A DNA stretch of 64,000 nt from Tropicibacter sp. R16_0 (GCF_017743935.1 NZ_JAGHRE010000006.1:280432-344431); one strand, 5' to 3'. Numbered from the stretch's first letter, positions 1 to 8,704 are shown. Notes: a model not told the origin generated them from the sequence alone. Numbers and translations: made by a program.

Positions 1-144
1 ACCGCGTCTGTCTTTGATCGCAGCATTGACAATCAGGTCAGTCGCCTGCGCCGCAAGATCGAGGACGACCCCAAAAAACCCCGGTACATCAAAACCGTTT
101 GGGGCGGGGGCTATCTGTTTTCCTGCGACGTGGTGAAACCATGA
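1..144 (+). CDS. OmpR-family response regulator, C-terminal end (partial)
   Basis: The window opens inside this gene; 47 codons remain before a TGA at 142-144. The visible part is the recognition helix and wing of an OmpR/PhoB winged-helix DNA-binding domain (SIDNQVSRLRRKIEDDP, then IKTVWGGGYLF), which is the diagnostic C-terminus of this family. The stop overlaps the ATG of the sensor kinase gene as ATGA, so the two form one operon and are very probably cognate partners. The receiver domain lies outside the window and the target genes are unknown. Confidence 0.93.
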   Translation, partial: TASVFDRSIDNQVSRLRRKIEDDPKKPRYIKTVWGGGYLFSCDVVKP

Positions 145-1499
145 GGCTGATGCCCCAAACCCTGACCCAGCAGTTCCTTTTCCTGATGGTCGGGGTCGTC
201 ATGCTGACCCAGGTGTTGATGCTGGGCACTTTGCTGATCGAAACCGATGGTAAGGTTGATGAGTACGAACGTACCTTTGTCTATGGCCGTATCGCGTCGG
301 TGTACAACTCCAGCCAGCATATGAGCCCTGACGCCCGCGAAGAGTTTTTTGAGACTGTTTCGAACCCCGATATCTTTTTCTCTCTTCGAGAAACGGGAGA
401 CGGGGTGCCACTTAGTGAATCAAAGAATGATGAACTCCTGGGCCTCAAGGATTTCATCGAGGCCACGATCATGGTGGATGAGGTGCCGGTCACGTTCTGG
501 GACGTGGTCAAGTTCTGGTATACCGACGCCGAGGACAATTGCTTTATCCGCTTCAGTCAAGATCTGGACATCGACGGATGCCCCTACTGGCGGGTGTCCA
601 TTCTATACGAAGATGGCATTTGGCTGTCGGCCGATGGCCCGCCCTCGCCCGAGGCTCCGGTGCTTCTGGCGCCTGTCCTTATGTCTTTTGTTCTGACGAT
701 CTGCGCGCTGGTGGTTGTGGTCGCGCTTGTTGCCCGGCGCTTGACCCGTCCGCTGCGGCAACTGTCCCGCGCGGCCAATCAGGTCGGTCGCGGTGAAGAA
801 ATCGAGCGGCTGCCGGAGACCGGCCCACAAGAGCTGGCCACCGTGATGCAGGCCTTCAACACGATGCAGGACCGAACCCGGCGCTACATCAAGGATCGGA
901 CCACGATGCTGGCCGCCATCAGTCACGACCTTCGCACGCCGATCACATCGCTGCGGCTGCGCGCCGAGTTCATCGAAGACCCTACACTACAAGGAAAAGT
1001 CATCGAAACGCTGGATGACATGCAGACCATGGTCGAGAGCTTTCTGACGTTTGCCAAACAAGACATCGCTGCCGAGCCGCAACAGAAGTTCGATCTGGTC
1101 GAGTTGCTGCAGGACATGGCGCTTGACGTTGATGAAATGACGTTCTCATCCTCGGTGAAAACCTGCCCCTATCACGGCAGCAAGGTCAGCCTCGGGCGCG
1201 CTCTTGCAAACCTGGTCGCCAATGCAGTCAAATATGGAGCAGTGGCCAGGGTGACGCTGGACGCCGACAACCAGCGGGTTCGCATCACGGTTGACGACGC
1301 GGGTCCCGGCGTGCCCGAAAACAGGTTCGAAGACATCTTTACGCCTTTCACCCGGCTGGACACCGCACGATCTGTTGTCGAAGGCTCGGTTGGCCTGGGC
1401 CTGTCGATCGCCAGATCCATCGCCCGCAAACAGGGCGGTGACATTCAGCCGTCCAACCAACCAGACGGATTTCGCATGACCCTGACGTTGCCCAATTGA
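141..1499 (+). CDS. Sensor histidine kinase (EnvZ/OmpR-type, HAMP domain)
   Basis: Inner-membrane two-component sensor of 452 aa. I chose the ATG at 141 because it overlaps the regulator stop as ATGA; an in-frame start at 99 would lie inside the regulator gene. Domains in order: membrane segment about residues 10-33, periplasmic sensor region of about 140 residues, second membrane segment about 173-198, HAMP linker, HisKA with the phospho-acceptor His262 in SHDLRTP, then HATPase_c with N box LANLVANAVKYG (about 355), D box DDAGPGVPE and G box GSVGLGLS. All catalytic motifs are intact. It should phosphorylate the upstream regulator in response to an envelope signal. The periplasmic domain is unrecognised, so the stimulus is unknown. 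Confidence 0.93.
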   Translation: MRLMPQTLTQQFLFLMVGVVMLTQVLMLGTLLIETDGKVDEYERTFVYGRIASVYNSSQHMSPDAREEFFETVSNPDIFFSLRETGDGVPLSESKNDELLGLKDFIEATIMVDEVPVTFWDVVKFWYTDAEDNCFIRFSQDLDIDGCPYWRVSILYEDGIWLSADGPPSPEAPVLLAPVLMSFVLTICALVVVVALVARRLTRPLRQLSRAANQVGRGEEIERLPETGPQELATVMQAFNTMQDRTRRYIKDRTTMLAAISHDLRTPITSLRLRAEFIEDPTLQGKVIETLDDMQTMVESFLTFAKQDIAAEPQQKFDLVELLQDMALDVDEMTFSSSVKTCPYHGSKVSLGRALANLVANAVKYGAVARVTLDADNQRVRITVDDAGPGVPENRFEDIFTPFTRLDTARSVVEGSVGLGLSIARSIARKQGGDIQPSNQPDGFRMTLTLPN

Positions 1500-1515
1500 G
1501 TGCATTGCATGCACC

Positions 1516-1554
1516 GAGGGCAGTCCCGCGCTTGGATAAGGGACCCCTGCCCTC
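1516..1554. terminator. Convergent-gene terminator hairpin
   Basis: GAGGGCAG (1516-1523) pairs with CTGCCCTC (1547-1554), and GTCCC/GGGAC extends the stem inward. It lies between the kinase gene (plus) and the LysR gene (minus), so it could end transcription from both sides. There is no strong T-tract. Confidence 0.5.
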
Positions 1555-1599
1555 TGGCAGGTGCTTGGGTTGGGATCAAAAGTTCAATTGCGTGGTGGT

Positions 1600-2478
1600 C
1601 TACTGGCTCATAGCTTGAAGCAGCTTCGGCATTGCAGGGTTGCGTTGAAACCGTGCCGCCACATCCATCACCAGGCTGCGATCCAATGACACCTTCTCGG
1701 GAAACGGTGCGATCAGCGCACCAGAGCGCAGCTTGGCCAGCACCAATGCCTCATGGGCCATCAGGATGCCGGCGCCGTTGCAGGCCTCTTCAAGCGCAAC
1801 ACTGAACAGCGAATGGGTTGGCCCACGTGTGCCGCGTCGGCTGATTTCGGGAAAGGTCTTCAACCAGAGTTCCCAGTCCCCAGCCCAGGTGGAATCGTGG
1901 ATGAGCGTTTCGTTTTCCAGATCGGAAACAGAGTTCAGGCGGGCGGCCGCCTCAGGGGTGCAAACAGGAAAAATACGATCTTGGAACAAGGCAGTTTCGG
2001 TTTTCTCCAGCGTTCCACTTTTAAAGAAAATCGACACGTCATATGGCTCGCGCGCCAGATTGGGCGGCGTCTCGACCGCAACCACAGAAACCGAAATGTC
2101 CGGTGCGATCCTGCGCAGTTTACCCAGTTTCTCAGAAAGCCAAAGTTGGGCGATCGAAGGGAGCGTGGCAATCCGGATCTTGTTTGGCGTGCCCTTGGTG
2201 CGAAGTGACTGAACCGCACCCCCCAGCATATCAAACGCCGCCGTGAGTTCAGGCAGCAACTCTTCACCCAAGGGGGTCAGTTCGACGCCTCGTTTGTGTC
2301 TAACGAAGAGTTCACTTTCAGCCCATGCTTCCAGCGCCTTGATGTGTTGCGTGATGGCACCCGGTGTCACGCTAAGTTCGTTGGCCGCCGCGGCAAAACT
2401 TTTCAGGCGCGCCGCACTTTCAAATGCACGCAACGCGTTTAGATGCGGCCCTTTTGGACGAGGAGGAGATACGGACAT
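1600..2478 (-). CDS. LysR-family transcriptional regulator (GcvA-like)
   Basis: Regulator of 292 aa, the usual length for LysR proteins. The N-terminal winged helix-turn-helix is clear at about residues 12-70 (LNALRAFESAARLKSF, then AAANELSVTPGAITQHIKAL), followed by the two-lobed effector domain. The HTH wording resembles the GcvA/AmpR subgroup. It is divergent from the glyA paralogue with a 140-bp intergenic region, the classic arrangement for a LysR protein that controls the neighbouring gene and itself. I infer that it regulates glyA. The effector is unknown. No obvious Shine-Dalgarno sequence precedes the ATG. Confidence 0.92.
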   Translation of the reverse strand: MSVSPPRPKGPHLNALRAFESAARLKSFAAAANELSVTPGAITQHIKALEAWAESELFVRHKRGVELTPLGEELLPELTAAFDMLGGAVQSLRTKGTPNKIRIATLPSIAQLWLSEKLGKLRRIAPDISVSVVAVETPPNLAREPYDVSIFFKSGTLEKTETALFQDRIFPVCTPEAAARLNSVSDLENETLIHDSTWAGDWELWLKTFPEISRRGTRGPTHSLFSVALEEACNGAGILMAHEALVLAKLRSGALIAPFPEKVSLDRSLVMDVAARFQRNPAMPKLLQAMSQ

Positions 2479-2499
2479 CGATCATTTAGGTTGAGTTTT

Positions 2500-2543
2500 T
2501 CTACGGTCAAAAAATAGCAATACTGATTTGTGCCGTCTACGGT
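2500..2543. promoter_or_regulatory. Direct repeat in the lysR/glyA divergent promoter region
   Basis: TCTACGGT occurs at 2500-2507 and again at 2536-2543, 36 bp apart, in the divergent intergenic region. That spacing would place two half-sites on similar helical faces. It is a weak candidate for the LysR binding region; short repeats can arise by chance. Confidence 0.25.
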
Positions 2544-2618
2544 GTTCGACCGATAATCGGGCCATGTTGCTGCAGACCATGCAGTGTTCCCCGTGATGTC
2601 AGCTAAAGGACAATCGTC

Positions 2619-3884
2619 ATGACGGCCCATTTCCACACCCATGTCGCCGATGTGGATCCATTGATCGCAAAGGCCCTTCACCACGAGAAATCCCGCCAAC
2701 AGGATCAAATCGAACTGATCGCCTCGGAAAACATTGTCAGCCGCGCGGTTCTGGATGCCTTGGGGCATGAGATGACGAACAAAACACTCGAAGGGTATCC
2801 GGGTAACCGTTTTCATGGGGGCGGCAGGTTCGTCGATGTCGTCGAACAGGCAGCGATAGATCGCGCCATACAGTTGTTTGGGTGCGACTATGCAAATGTG
2901 CAACCGCACTCGGGCAGCCAAGCCAATCTGGCTGTTTTCTTTTTGCTGCTGCAGCCGGGTGACAAGGTTCTTTCATTGGATTTGGCGGCCGGTGGGCATC
3001 TCAGCCATGGTTTGAAAGCCAATCTGTCGGGCCGGTGGTTTGAGGCGCATCATTACGGCGTCGATCCAGAAACCGAGGTCATCGACTATGATGCCTTGCA
3101 ACGACAAGCGGAAGAGATCAAACCGAAGCTCATTATCGCAGGCGGGTCCGCCTATGCGCGTGAGATCGATTTTGCCCGTATGGGGCAGATCGCCAAATCG
3201 GTTGGCGCCAGATTCCATGTGGATATGGCCCATATCGCTGGTCTGGTCGCCGGCGGCGTCCACAACAGCCCGTTTCCCCACGCCGACATCGTGACCTGCA
3301 CGACAACCAAAACCCTACGTGGTCCTCGTGGGGGGCTGATTTTGACCAACAATGAAGACTGGTTCAAACGCCTGCAATCCGCCGTTTTCCCGGGCGTTCA
3401 GGGCTCGGTGCACACGCAGGTTCTGGCGGCCAAAGCCATCTGCCTCGGCGAGGCACTATCAGATGAATTCAAGGTCTACGCAGCACAAGTCAAAGCCAAC
3501 GCCCAAGTGCTGGCAGAAACCCTTGGAAATCGCGGTATTCGGATCGTTTCTGGTGGTACAGATACGCATATCGTGCTGCTTGATCTAAGCACCAAGGGGC
3601 TGACGGGAAAACAAGCCGAGGTGATCTTGGAACAGGCCAACATTACCGCCAACAAAAACGCCATCCCAAATGATAGCCCACGCCCACCTGAATGGGTTGG
3701 GCTGCGGTTGGGAACAGCGGCCGCGACGACACGGGGGATGAAAACCGCCGAATTCGCGGTGTTGGGGGAGCTCATCGCGGACTTGATCGAAGCCGATGTT
3801 TCCGGAAAACAAGACGATGCGATCGCCAGAAGCAGATCGCGGGTTGAGCAGCTTTGTAAAAGCTTTCCGGTATACGCTTCGTAG
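2619..3884 (+). CDS. glyA: Serine hydroxymethyltransferase family protein (divergent GlyA paralogue)
   Basis: PLP enzyme of 421 aa, normal SHMT length. Family motifs are clear: EGYPGNR near residue 58, NVQPHSGSQAN, VDMAHIAGLVAGG, and the PLP lysine Lys231 in TTTKTLRGPRGG. A good Shine-Dalgarno (AAAGGAC) precedes the ATG. Several usually invariant positions differ. The His that normally precedes the PLP lysine (THK) is Thr230. The substrate-pocket RYYGGCEYVD reads RFHGGGRFVD. The usual HGGHLTHG segment reads AAGGHLSHG. SHMT moves a one-carbon unit between serine/glycine and tetrahydrofolate, but these changes suggest an altered donor such as an alpha-substituted serine. A housekeeping glyA is expected elsewhere in the genome. 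It is probably controlled by the divergent LysR protein. Confidence 0.85.
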   Translation: MTAHFHTHVADVDPLIAKALHHEKSRQQDQIELIASENIVSRAVLDALGHEMTNKTLEGYPGNRFHGGGRFVDVVEQAAIDRAIQLFGCDYANVQPHSGSQANLAVFFLLLQPGDKVLSLDLAAGGHLSHGLKANLSGRWFEAHHYGVDPETEVIDYDALQRQAEEIKPKLIIAGGSAYAREIDFARMGQIAKSVGARFHVDMAHIAGLVAGGVHNSPFPHADIVTCTTTKTLRGPRGGLILTNNEDWFKRLQSAVFPGVQGSVHTQVLAAKAICLGEALSDEFKVYAAQVKANAQVLAETLGNRGIRIVSGGTDTHIVLLDLSTKGLTGKQAEVILEQANITANKNAIPNDSPRPPEWVGLRLGTAAATTRGMKTAEFAVLGELIADLIEADVSGKQDDAIARSRSRVEQLCKSFPVYAS

Positions 3885-3916
3885 GTGCGAGCGACAGTTT
3901 AACCGCTGTTTACTTT

Positions 3917-3948
3917 ACACCTCGGCGGGTGTTTTCCGGCCGAGGTGT
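3917..3948 (+). terminator. Rho-independent-type terminator after glyA
   Basis: ACACCTCGG (3917-3925) pairs with CCGAGGTGT (3940-3948), a 9-bp perfect stem followed by a short T run. It sits just past the glyA stop and can also be read on the minus strand after the ABC transporter genes. The rest of 3885-4073 holds nothing I recognise. Confidence 0.65.
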
Positions 3949-4073
3949 TTTACTCTTGATTGGTGTTCCGGGTAATCAGAGTTCTAAAAAGTACGCCTCC
4001 GATCTGAGGCGTGAGGGCCGCGTGTGAGTCACCGCCAGATGGAACCCACTGTTGACTGATCTGCTGCCTTGGC

Positions 4074-4781
4074 TCAATGACCGCCAAAATATGCGTCCAG
4101 CAAACGCTTGTCATTTCGCAGTTCGGCTTCGGTTCCTGATGTCTGCATGCGTCCCGACTCAAGCACGTAGATCCTGCTCGCCAGAGACAAGGCAAAATTG
4201 GCGTTTTGTTCGGTTATCACGACGGTCAGGCCGTATTCCGTATTCAGCTGGCGGATCACCTCTGCGATTTCCAGACAGATCTTGGGGGCCAGGCCGATTG
4301 TCGGCTCGTCGATCAACAGCAGTTCCGGGCTGGTCATCAGGGCACGCCCGAAGGAGACCATCTGCCGTTCTCCCCCGGACTGGGTCGATGTTTCCTGCCC
4401 TTCACGCTCTTTCAATCGTGGGAAAAGCTTGTGAACGATATCCAGGTTGCTCTGAATATCTTCGCGCGCGGTAAAGGCGCCGACCATCAGGTTGTCGCGC
4501 ACGGACATGTAGGGAAACAGGTTGAACCGTTCTGGTGCGTACCCGACCCCACTGCGCACAATCTCGGACGGGTTTCGGCCAATCAGACTGTGGCCGCGCA
4601 AGCGAATGTCGCCCTCGGTCTTGACCAAACCCATGATGCTGTCCAGCAACGTCGACTTACCGGCCCCGTTTGGGCCAACCACGGCAACAATTTCCCCTGG
4701 TTGAACAGTGATCGAGATATCGGTCAGCGCTTGCGCTTTGCCATAAAAGGCCGACAGGTTTTCGATTTCGAGAAATGACAT
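4074..4781 (-). CDS. livF: Liv-type ABC transporter ATP-binding protein (LivF-like)
   Basis: Cytoplasmic ATPase of 235 aa from the branched-chain amino acid (HAAT) importer family. Walker A is GPNGAGKST at about residues 37-45, the signature is QSGGERQMVSFGRAL, and Walker B is LLLIDEP, followed by the switch-region His replaced by the family-typical TEQN context. It is the last gene of a minus-strand operon (binding protein, livH, livM, livG, livF), and its ATG overlaps the livG stop as TGATG. It pairs with LivG to power uptake. The substrate cannot be read from this subunit; the neighbouring amine/BMC genes suggest an amine or amino-acid-like compound rather than leucine. Confidence 0.93.
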   Translation of the reverse strand: MSFLEIENLSAFYGKAQALTDISITVQPGEIVAVVGPNGAGKSTLLDSIMGLVKTEGDIRLRGHSLIGRNPSEIVRSGVGYAPERFNLFPYMSVRDNLMVGAFTAREDIQSNLDIVHKLFPRLKEREGQETSTQSGGERQMVSFGRALMTSPELLLIDEPTIGLAPKICLEIAEVIRQLNTEYGLTVVITEQNANFALSLASRIYVLESGRMQTSGTEAELRNDKRLLDAYFGGH

Positions 4782-5512
4782 CAGGCGCTCCCCAAGTATG
4801 ACGCCTGCACGGCCTTGTCGTTCATGACTTCGCTGAACGTGCCCTCGGCGATCATGGTGCCGCGTTCGATGGCGATGGCCCGATCGACCAGCGGTTCGAG
4901 CGCCGGCAAATCATGGCTCACAATGAGGAAAGTCATACCGTCCTTGCGCATGGATTGAATGAGATCGGAGATTTGCGCAATTTCCCCCACGGTCAGACCG
5001 GCAAACACCTCATCCAGCAGCATCACGCGCGGCGCGGTGGCCATGGTGCGGGCCATTTCAAGCTTGCGCAGATCCCCCATGGCCAACTCGGACGGGAGCC
5101 GTTCCAGATCGGCCTCGGCAAAACCCACACTCAGCGCCAGTTCGCGTTCCCGATCCGTGTCAGGGGGCGAAACGATCATACGCCAGATGTTGTCCGGCAT
5201 CAGACCCACGCGGATGTTCTCGGCCACGTTCATATCACCAAAGGGCCGTGGGATTTGATAGGTCCGGCTGACACCGGCGCGGATGCGCTGAGGCGTGGAC
5301 TGTGCCGAAATTTCCTGTCCGAAGAGTTTGATCGTTCCGCTGTTCTGACGCAGCTCACCCATGATCTGGCTGAAGACGGTGGTCTTTCCGGCCCCGTTGG
5401 GGCCAATCAGACCCAGCGACTCGCCTTCTTTGAGGGAAAAGGACAGGTCATTCGTAGCCACCAGCCCACCAAATCGTTTGACCAGGCCGGAGATTTCAAG
5501 CGCTGCGGTCAT
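4781..5512 (-). CDS. livG: Liv-type ABC transporter ATP-binding protein (LivG-like)
   Basis: Second ATPase of the importer, 243 aa. The frame is open much further upstream, but the start at 5512 (MTAALEISGLVKRFGG) is supported by the ATGA overlap with the livM stop and by family length. Walker A is GPNGAGKTT, the signature region is LAMGDLRKLEMARTMA, and Walker B is VMLLDEV, a variation on the usual LLLDEP. LivG proteins often have a longer loop before the signature, and one is visible here. It works as a heterodimer with LivF on the cytoplasmic face of LivHM. Confidence 0.92.
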   Translation of the reverse strand: MTAALEISGLVKRFGGLVATNDLSFSLKEGESLGLIGPNGAGKTTVFSQIMGELRQNSGTIKLFGQEISAQSTPQRIRAGVSRTYQIPRPFGDMNVAENIRVGLMPDNIWRMIVSPPDTDRERELALSVGFAEADLERLPSELAMGDLRKLEMARTMATAPRVMLLDEVFAGLTVGEIAQISDLIQSMRKDGMTFLIVSHDLPALEPLVDRAIAIERGTMIAEGTFSEVMNDKAVQASYLGSA

Positions 5513-6456
5513 GCCACACCCCCTTTCCGCAGCCTGAGAACGCCGGTTCTCACCAGTTCGACAAGGCCCTTGGGCTGATACATGTAAAGGAGCAGTGCAA
5601 TTGCGCCGTAGACAAAGTACCGCTCGGCCCCCGGCAGGACCGGGCGCAGGTATTCCAGAAGAAACGTCATGAAGAAGGCACCGATCATCGGGCCGACAAT
5701 GGTCGACGTACCGCCCAACAGGGCCGCAACGATGATGGTGAACAGGAAATTGATGTCGAACAGCGCCCGAGGGGCCAGAGAGCCAAGGTAGTGGACATAG
5801 AACGCGCCACCCAACCCGGCGATGAAAGCACTGGTCAGAAAGGCAAAAGCCTTGAGCCGCGTGCTGCTTAGCCCTGAGCCCCGCACGCTTTCTTCGTTCA
5901 TTCCTATGGCGGCCAAAGCAGTTCCCAGCCGGGTTTTCATCAGCAACCACATGCTGACGGCAACGCTGAGCATCAGGGCTGTTGACAGGTAATACCCATT
6001 TGCGGCCCCCCGGGTCAGGGTCTGGATGCCGGACATGCCACGCGTGCCGCCGGTCAGGTCAGGGCGGATGACCTGCACCAGCTGATAGAGCAGCTCCATG
6101 AACGCCAGCGTGACCAGCGCGAAATAGCTGCCGCGAATGCGCAGTGCAGGCAACAGAACCAGAAGACCCGCGATCATGGTGCACACAACTGCGATGGGGA
6201 TCGAGATTTCGACCGGAACGTCGAACCGTTTGGTCAGGATGGCCGTAGTGTAGGCCCCGATGCCGATCAGAAAGGGATGGCCAAAGCTGACATACCCGGT
6301 TCGACCCGACAGAACGTCCCAGCTGATGGCAAAGATGGCAAGATAATTGGCAAAGATCATCGTGCGCATGGTGCCGTTGGACACCACTTGCGGCAGTAGG
6401 AACATGCCCACGATCAGGCCGCCCCAGAGGACAAAGTGAAACCAGCGCAGGCCCAT
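5509..6456 (-). CDS. livM: Liv-type ABC transporter permease (LivM-like)
   Basis: Inner-membrane permease of about 315 aa. I prefer the ATG at 6456 (MGLRWFHF) over the one at 6477 because a clear Shine-Dalgarno GAGGAG lies 7 nt upstream and the longer form would overlap livH. The protein is a run of hydrophobic helices and carries the family's signature region LSGRTGYVSFGHPFLIGIGAYT near the N-terminus. The conserved cytoplasmic loop that contacts the ATPases reads AIGMNEESVRGSGL. With LivH it forms the translocation channel. Confidence 0.92.
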   Translation of the reverse strand: MGLRWFHFVLWGGLIVGMFLLPQVVSNGTMRTMIFANYLAIFAISWDVLSGRTGYVSFGHPFLIGIGAYTTAILTKRFDVPVEISIPIAVVCTMIAGLLVLLPALRIRGSYFALVTLAFMELLYQLVQVIRPDLTGGTRGMSGIQTLTRGAANGYYLSTALMLSVAVSMWLLMKTRLGTALAAIGMNEESVRGSGLSSTRLKAFAFLTSAFIAGLGGAFYVHYLGSLAPRALFDINFLFTIIVAALLGGTSTIVGPMIGAFFMTFLLEYLRPVLPGAERYFVYGAIALLLYMYQPKGLVELVRTGVLRLRKGGVA

Positions 6457-6457
6457 A

Positions 6458-7309
6458 TTATAACTCCTCGCGGCCAAAGAGGCCTTGGGGCCGTGTCACC
6501 AGCACGCCGATGATCAACAGCATGGTGAAAACCCCCCGCAATTCAGGGGCCAGCGTTGCAACCACGATGACCTCGAGAAACCCGATGATATGTGCGACCA
6601 CCAGAGTACCAATGATCGAGCCGATCCCACCCACGATCACAACGGCAACCGAGATGATCAAAGGGGCCACCCACATTGATGGAGAGAGCTGTGTGTAGCT
6701 GGCAAAGAACACGCCGCCAAGCGCCCCCAAAGCCCCCGAGATGCCCCAGGTGATCAGGTTGATTCGATCGGGATCTATCCCGGAGATTGCTGCGCCTTTG
6801 GCATCCATCGACACCGCTTGCATTGCCCGACCGGTGTGGGTCAGCCGGACAAATGCGTAAAGACCCAGCAAGATGGCCCAACTGATCATGGTGGCAATCA
6901 GGATGTTGTAGGTCACAGAAGCTCCGGCGACGTTGATCACCCCCGGTACAATCGGCAGCAGGATCTTGCTGCTGTCGCCAAAGACCAGAACAATGCCTGC
7001 TTGGATCACAACTGCCAGGATCAGAGTTGAGATTTCGACTGCCACGTGATCGCCTTTGAGCGTCTTGACGATCAGGCGGTATTTCAGAATGCCCATCATC
7101 ACGCCCAAGGCCGCGGCCACCACGACGCCCATCAACTTGGGCATCCCCAGTGTTTGCGACACCCAAAAGTAGATGTAACCGCCGACCATAAGGTATGCGC
7201 CATAGGCCAGGTTCAGGACACGCCCGATGCTGAAGATCAGCGTAAAGCCCATTGCGATGAGCGCATAGAGACCGCTGAGCAAAAGCCCCTGAATCAAGAT
7301 CTGCAACAT
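6458..7309 (-). CDS. livH: Liv-type ABC transporter permease (LivH-like)
   Basis: Inner-membrane permease of 283 aa, standard for LivH. It begins MLQILIQGLLLSGLYALIAMG, the typical first helix, and ends with the conserved GLFGREEL tail. The ATPase-contact loop TGRAMQAVSMDAKGAAISGID is present. It lies directly after the gene for the periplasmic binding protein, separated by a strong GC hairpin, and directly before livM. It forms the channel with LivM. Substrate specificity is set by the binding protein. Confidence 0.93.
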   Translation of the reverse strand: MLQILIQGLLLSGLYALIAMGFTLIFSIGRVLNLAYGAYLMVGGYIYFWVSQTLGMPKLMGVVVAAALGVMMGILKYRLIVKTLKGDHVAVEISTLILAVVIQAGIVLVFGDSSKILLPIVPGVINVAGASVTYNILIATMISWAILLGLYAFVRLTHTGRAMQAVSMDAKGAAISGIDPDRINLITWGISGALGALGGVFFASYTQLSPSMWVAPLIISVAVVIVGGIGSIIGTLVVAHIIGFLEVIVVATLAPELRGVFTMLLIIGVLVTRPQGLFGREEL

Positions 7310-7326
7310 GATGGGTTTCCTTGTTG

Positions 7327-7350
7327 CGGGCGCGCGTCACAGCGCGCCCG
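7327..7350 (-). terminator. Intercistronic GC-rich hairpin between binding-protein gene and livH
   Basis: CGGGCGCGC (7327-7335) and GCGCGCCCG (7342-7350) form a perfect 9-bp stem with a 6-nt loop. In importer operons such a hairpin commonly attenuates readthrough or protects the upstream mRNA, so that the binding protein is made in excess over the permease. No T-tract follows, which favours partial attenuation or mRNA stabilisation. Confidence 0.55.
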
Positions 7351-7374
7351 GTTCAAGCTATTGATGCGACTTGG

Positions 7375-8655
7375 TTATTTCTTGACCCAGCTGGGTACCG
7401 TGAAATCGCCCGTTGCGTATTTCTCGGGGTACACCACAGCGGCGGTACCATCCTCGTACCACTGGACCACAACCATGGACGGGGCCGCGTCATCAAACGG
7501 TTCGGACAGGTCAAAGCGGATGTTATGCGGATATGTTCGGCCTGTGACGGGTTCAACTTCGTCATCGCCCCAGAAGGCATAGCGCAGCCACAGCTGCCCA
7601 TCCAGCTCCAGAACCAGGTCCTGCTTTTTCATCGCTGCGGCCCAACCTTCGACATTGTCGAAACCACCGGCCTCTTCAGCTGCGGCCATGGCCTGTTTCA
7701 GACCGTGATAGGCGTTGAAGCCGTTGAAGTGGGGCAGCAGCGGGCGGCTATCATACTTGGCCTGATACGTGTCGACAAAGGTCTGACTTGCCGGATCCAG
7801 CCGGAAACCAACAGACGGGATCGGGGACAGGGTCGAAATACCCCCTCCGGCACCGCCAGTGTCTTCCCAGTATTCCATACCAAGCGCGGATACGTTCACG
7901 CCGGTCATCGCCATTGGTACTTGCAGTTTCACATATTGCGATGAGACCACTTGCGAGTTCACCGACGAGACCTGATAGATGAAATCGGCCCCCGTGTCCT
8001 GCGCTCGGCTGAAGATCGGTGCGAAATCAACGGTCGCCACGTCGTATGTGATGATTTCCTTCACCTCGATCCCGGCAACAGGCGCCAAGGCTTCGGTCAC
8101 CAGTCCGGTGATCGCCTCACCAAAGGCGGTGTCTTCGGCCAGGATGACCACGGAATCCCAGCCCATCTTTCCCTTCAGAACATCCGCGCCAAAGTTGATG
8201 TAGAGCGTGGCCAAAGCCTCATCCGAGGCGATGTTCATGAAATAGGGCGCCATGCTTTCGGGATCTTCGATCACCATGTCGATGATGCCGATGTAAGATG
8301 TCCAGGTGTCCAGCGTCGGGATGCGGTACTCCTGCATTCGGGGCAACCAGCCCAGAGACACATCGTCAATCGAGCCCGAGATGATGAAATCGACCTCTTC
8401 GGTTTCGGCCAGGTATTCATAGGCGCGTACGCCTTCGGTCGGGTCCTGTCCGGTGTCTGCTGAAACCAGCGTAATCTGTTCACCCATCACGCCGCCATTG
8501 GCGTTGAGTTCTTCGATCGCGATTTCTGCCCCGCGCAGGGTCGACAGGCCGGTATCCGAAGATAGCGATCCAATAAATCCAACCTTTATCTCTGCTGCGG
8601 CCGCCGAGGCCATGAGCGCGAGGCATGTCCCGCTGAGTAGCGCTGTCTTGATCAT
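7375..8655 (-). CDS. Periplasmic substrate-binding protein of Liv-type ABC transporter
   Basis: Type I periplasmic binding protein of 426 aa. I chose the start at 8655 (MIKTALLSGTCLALMASAAAA) because it gives a clean Sec signal peptide with cleavage after ASAAAA, and GGGAG lies 8 nt upstream; an upstream in-frame ATG would sit inside the operator. The mature protein starts EIKVGFIGSLSSDTGLSTLRGAEIAIEELNA, the usual Peripla_BP_6 opening with an S-D-T motif in the ligand-binding region. It is the first gene of the importer operon and lies 35 bp downstream of a TGTAT-N5-ATACA operator shared with the BMC genes, so uptake and BMC metabolism are probably co-induced. The ligand is unknown; an amine or amino-acid derivative is my inference. 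Confidence 0.9.
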   Translation of the reverse strand: MIKTALLSGTCLALMASAAAAEIKVGFIGSLSSDTGLSTLRGAEIAIEELNANGGVMGEQITLVSADTGQDPTEGVRAYEYLAETEEVDFIISGSIDDVSLGWLPRMQEYRIPTLDTWTSYIGIIDMVIEDPESMAPYFMNIASDEALATLYINFGADVLKGKMGWDSVVILAEDTAFGEAITGLVTEALAPVAGIEVKEIITYDVATVDFAPIFSRAQDTGADFIYQVSSVNSQVVSSQYVKLQVPMAMTGVNVSALGMEYWEDTGGAGGGISTLSPIPSVGFRLDPASQTFVDTYQAKYDSRPLLPHFNGFNAYHGLKQAMAAAEEAGGFDNVEGWAAAMKKQDLVLELDGQLWLRYAFWGDDEVEPVTGRTYPHNIRFDLSEPFDDAAPSMVVVQWYEDGTAAVVYPEKYATGDFTVPSWVKK

Positions 8656-8689
8656 CACATTAGCTCCCTGTGTCTCATTATGCCTTTCT

Positions 8690-8704
8690 TGTATTCTGTA
8701 TACA
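8690..8704. promoter_or_regulatory. Operator A (TGTAT-N5-ATACA), upstream of the importer operon
   Basis: TGTATTCTGTATACA is an inverted repeat of 5-bp arms around 5 bp. It lies inside a longer imperfect dyad (8689-8712) with the core palindrome CTGTATACAG at 8696-8705. The 15-mer is identical at 15491-15505 and nearly so at three other sites in this window. It sits 35 bp upstream of the binding-protein start, in a promoter position. The likely binder is the GntR/FCD regulator at 21006-21677. Confidence 0.75.
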
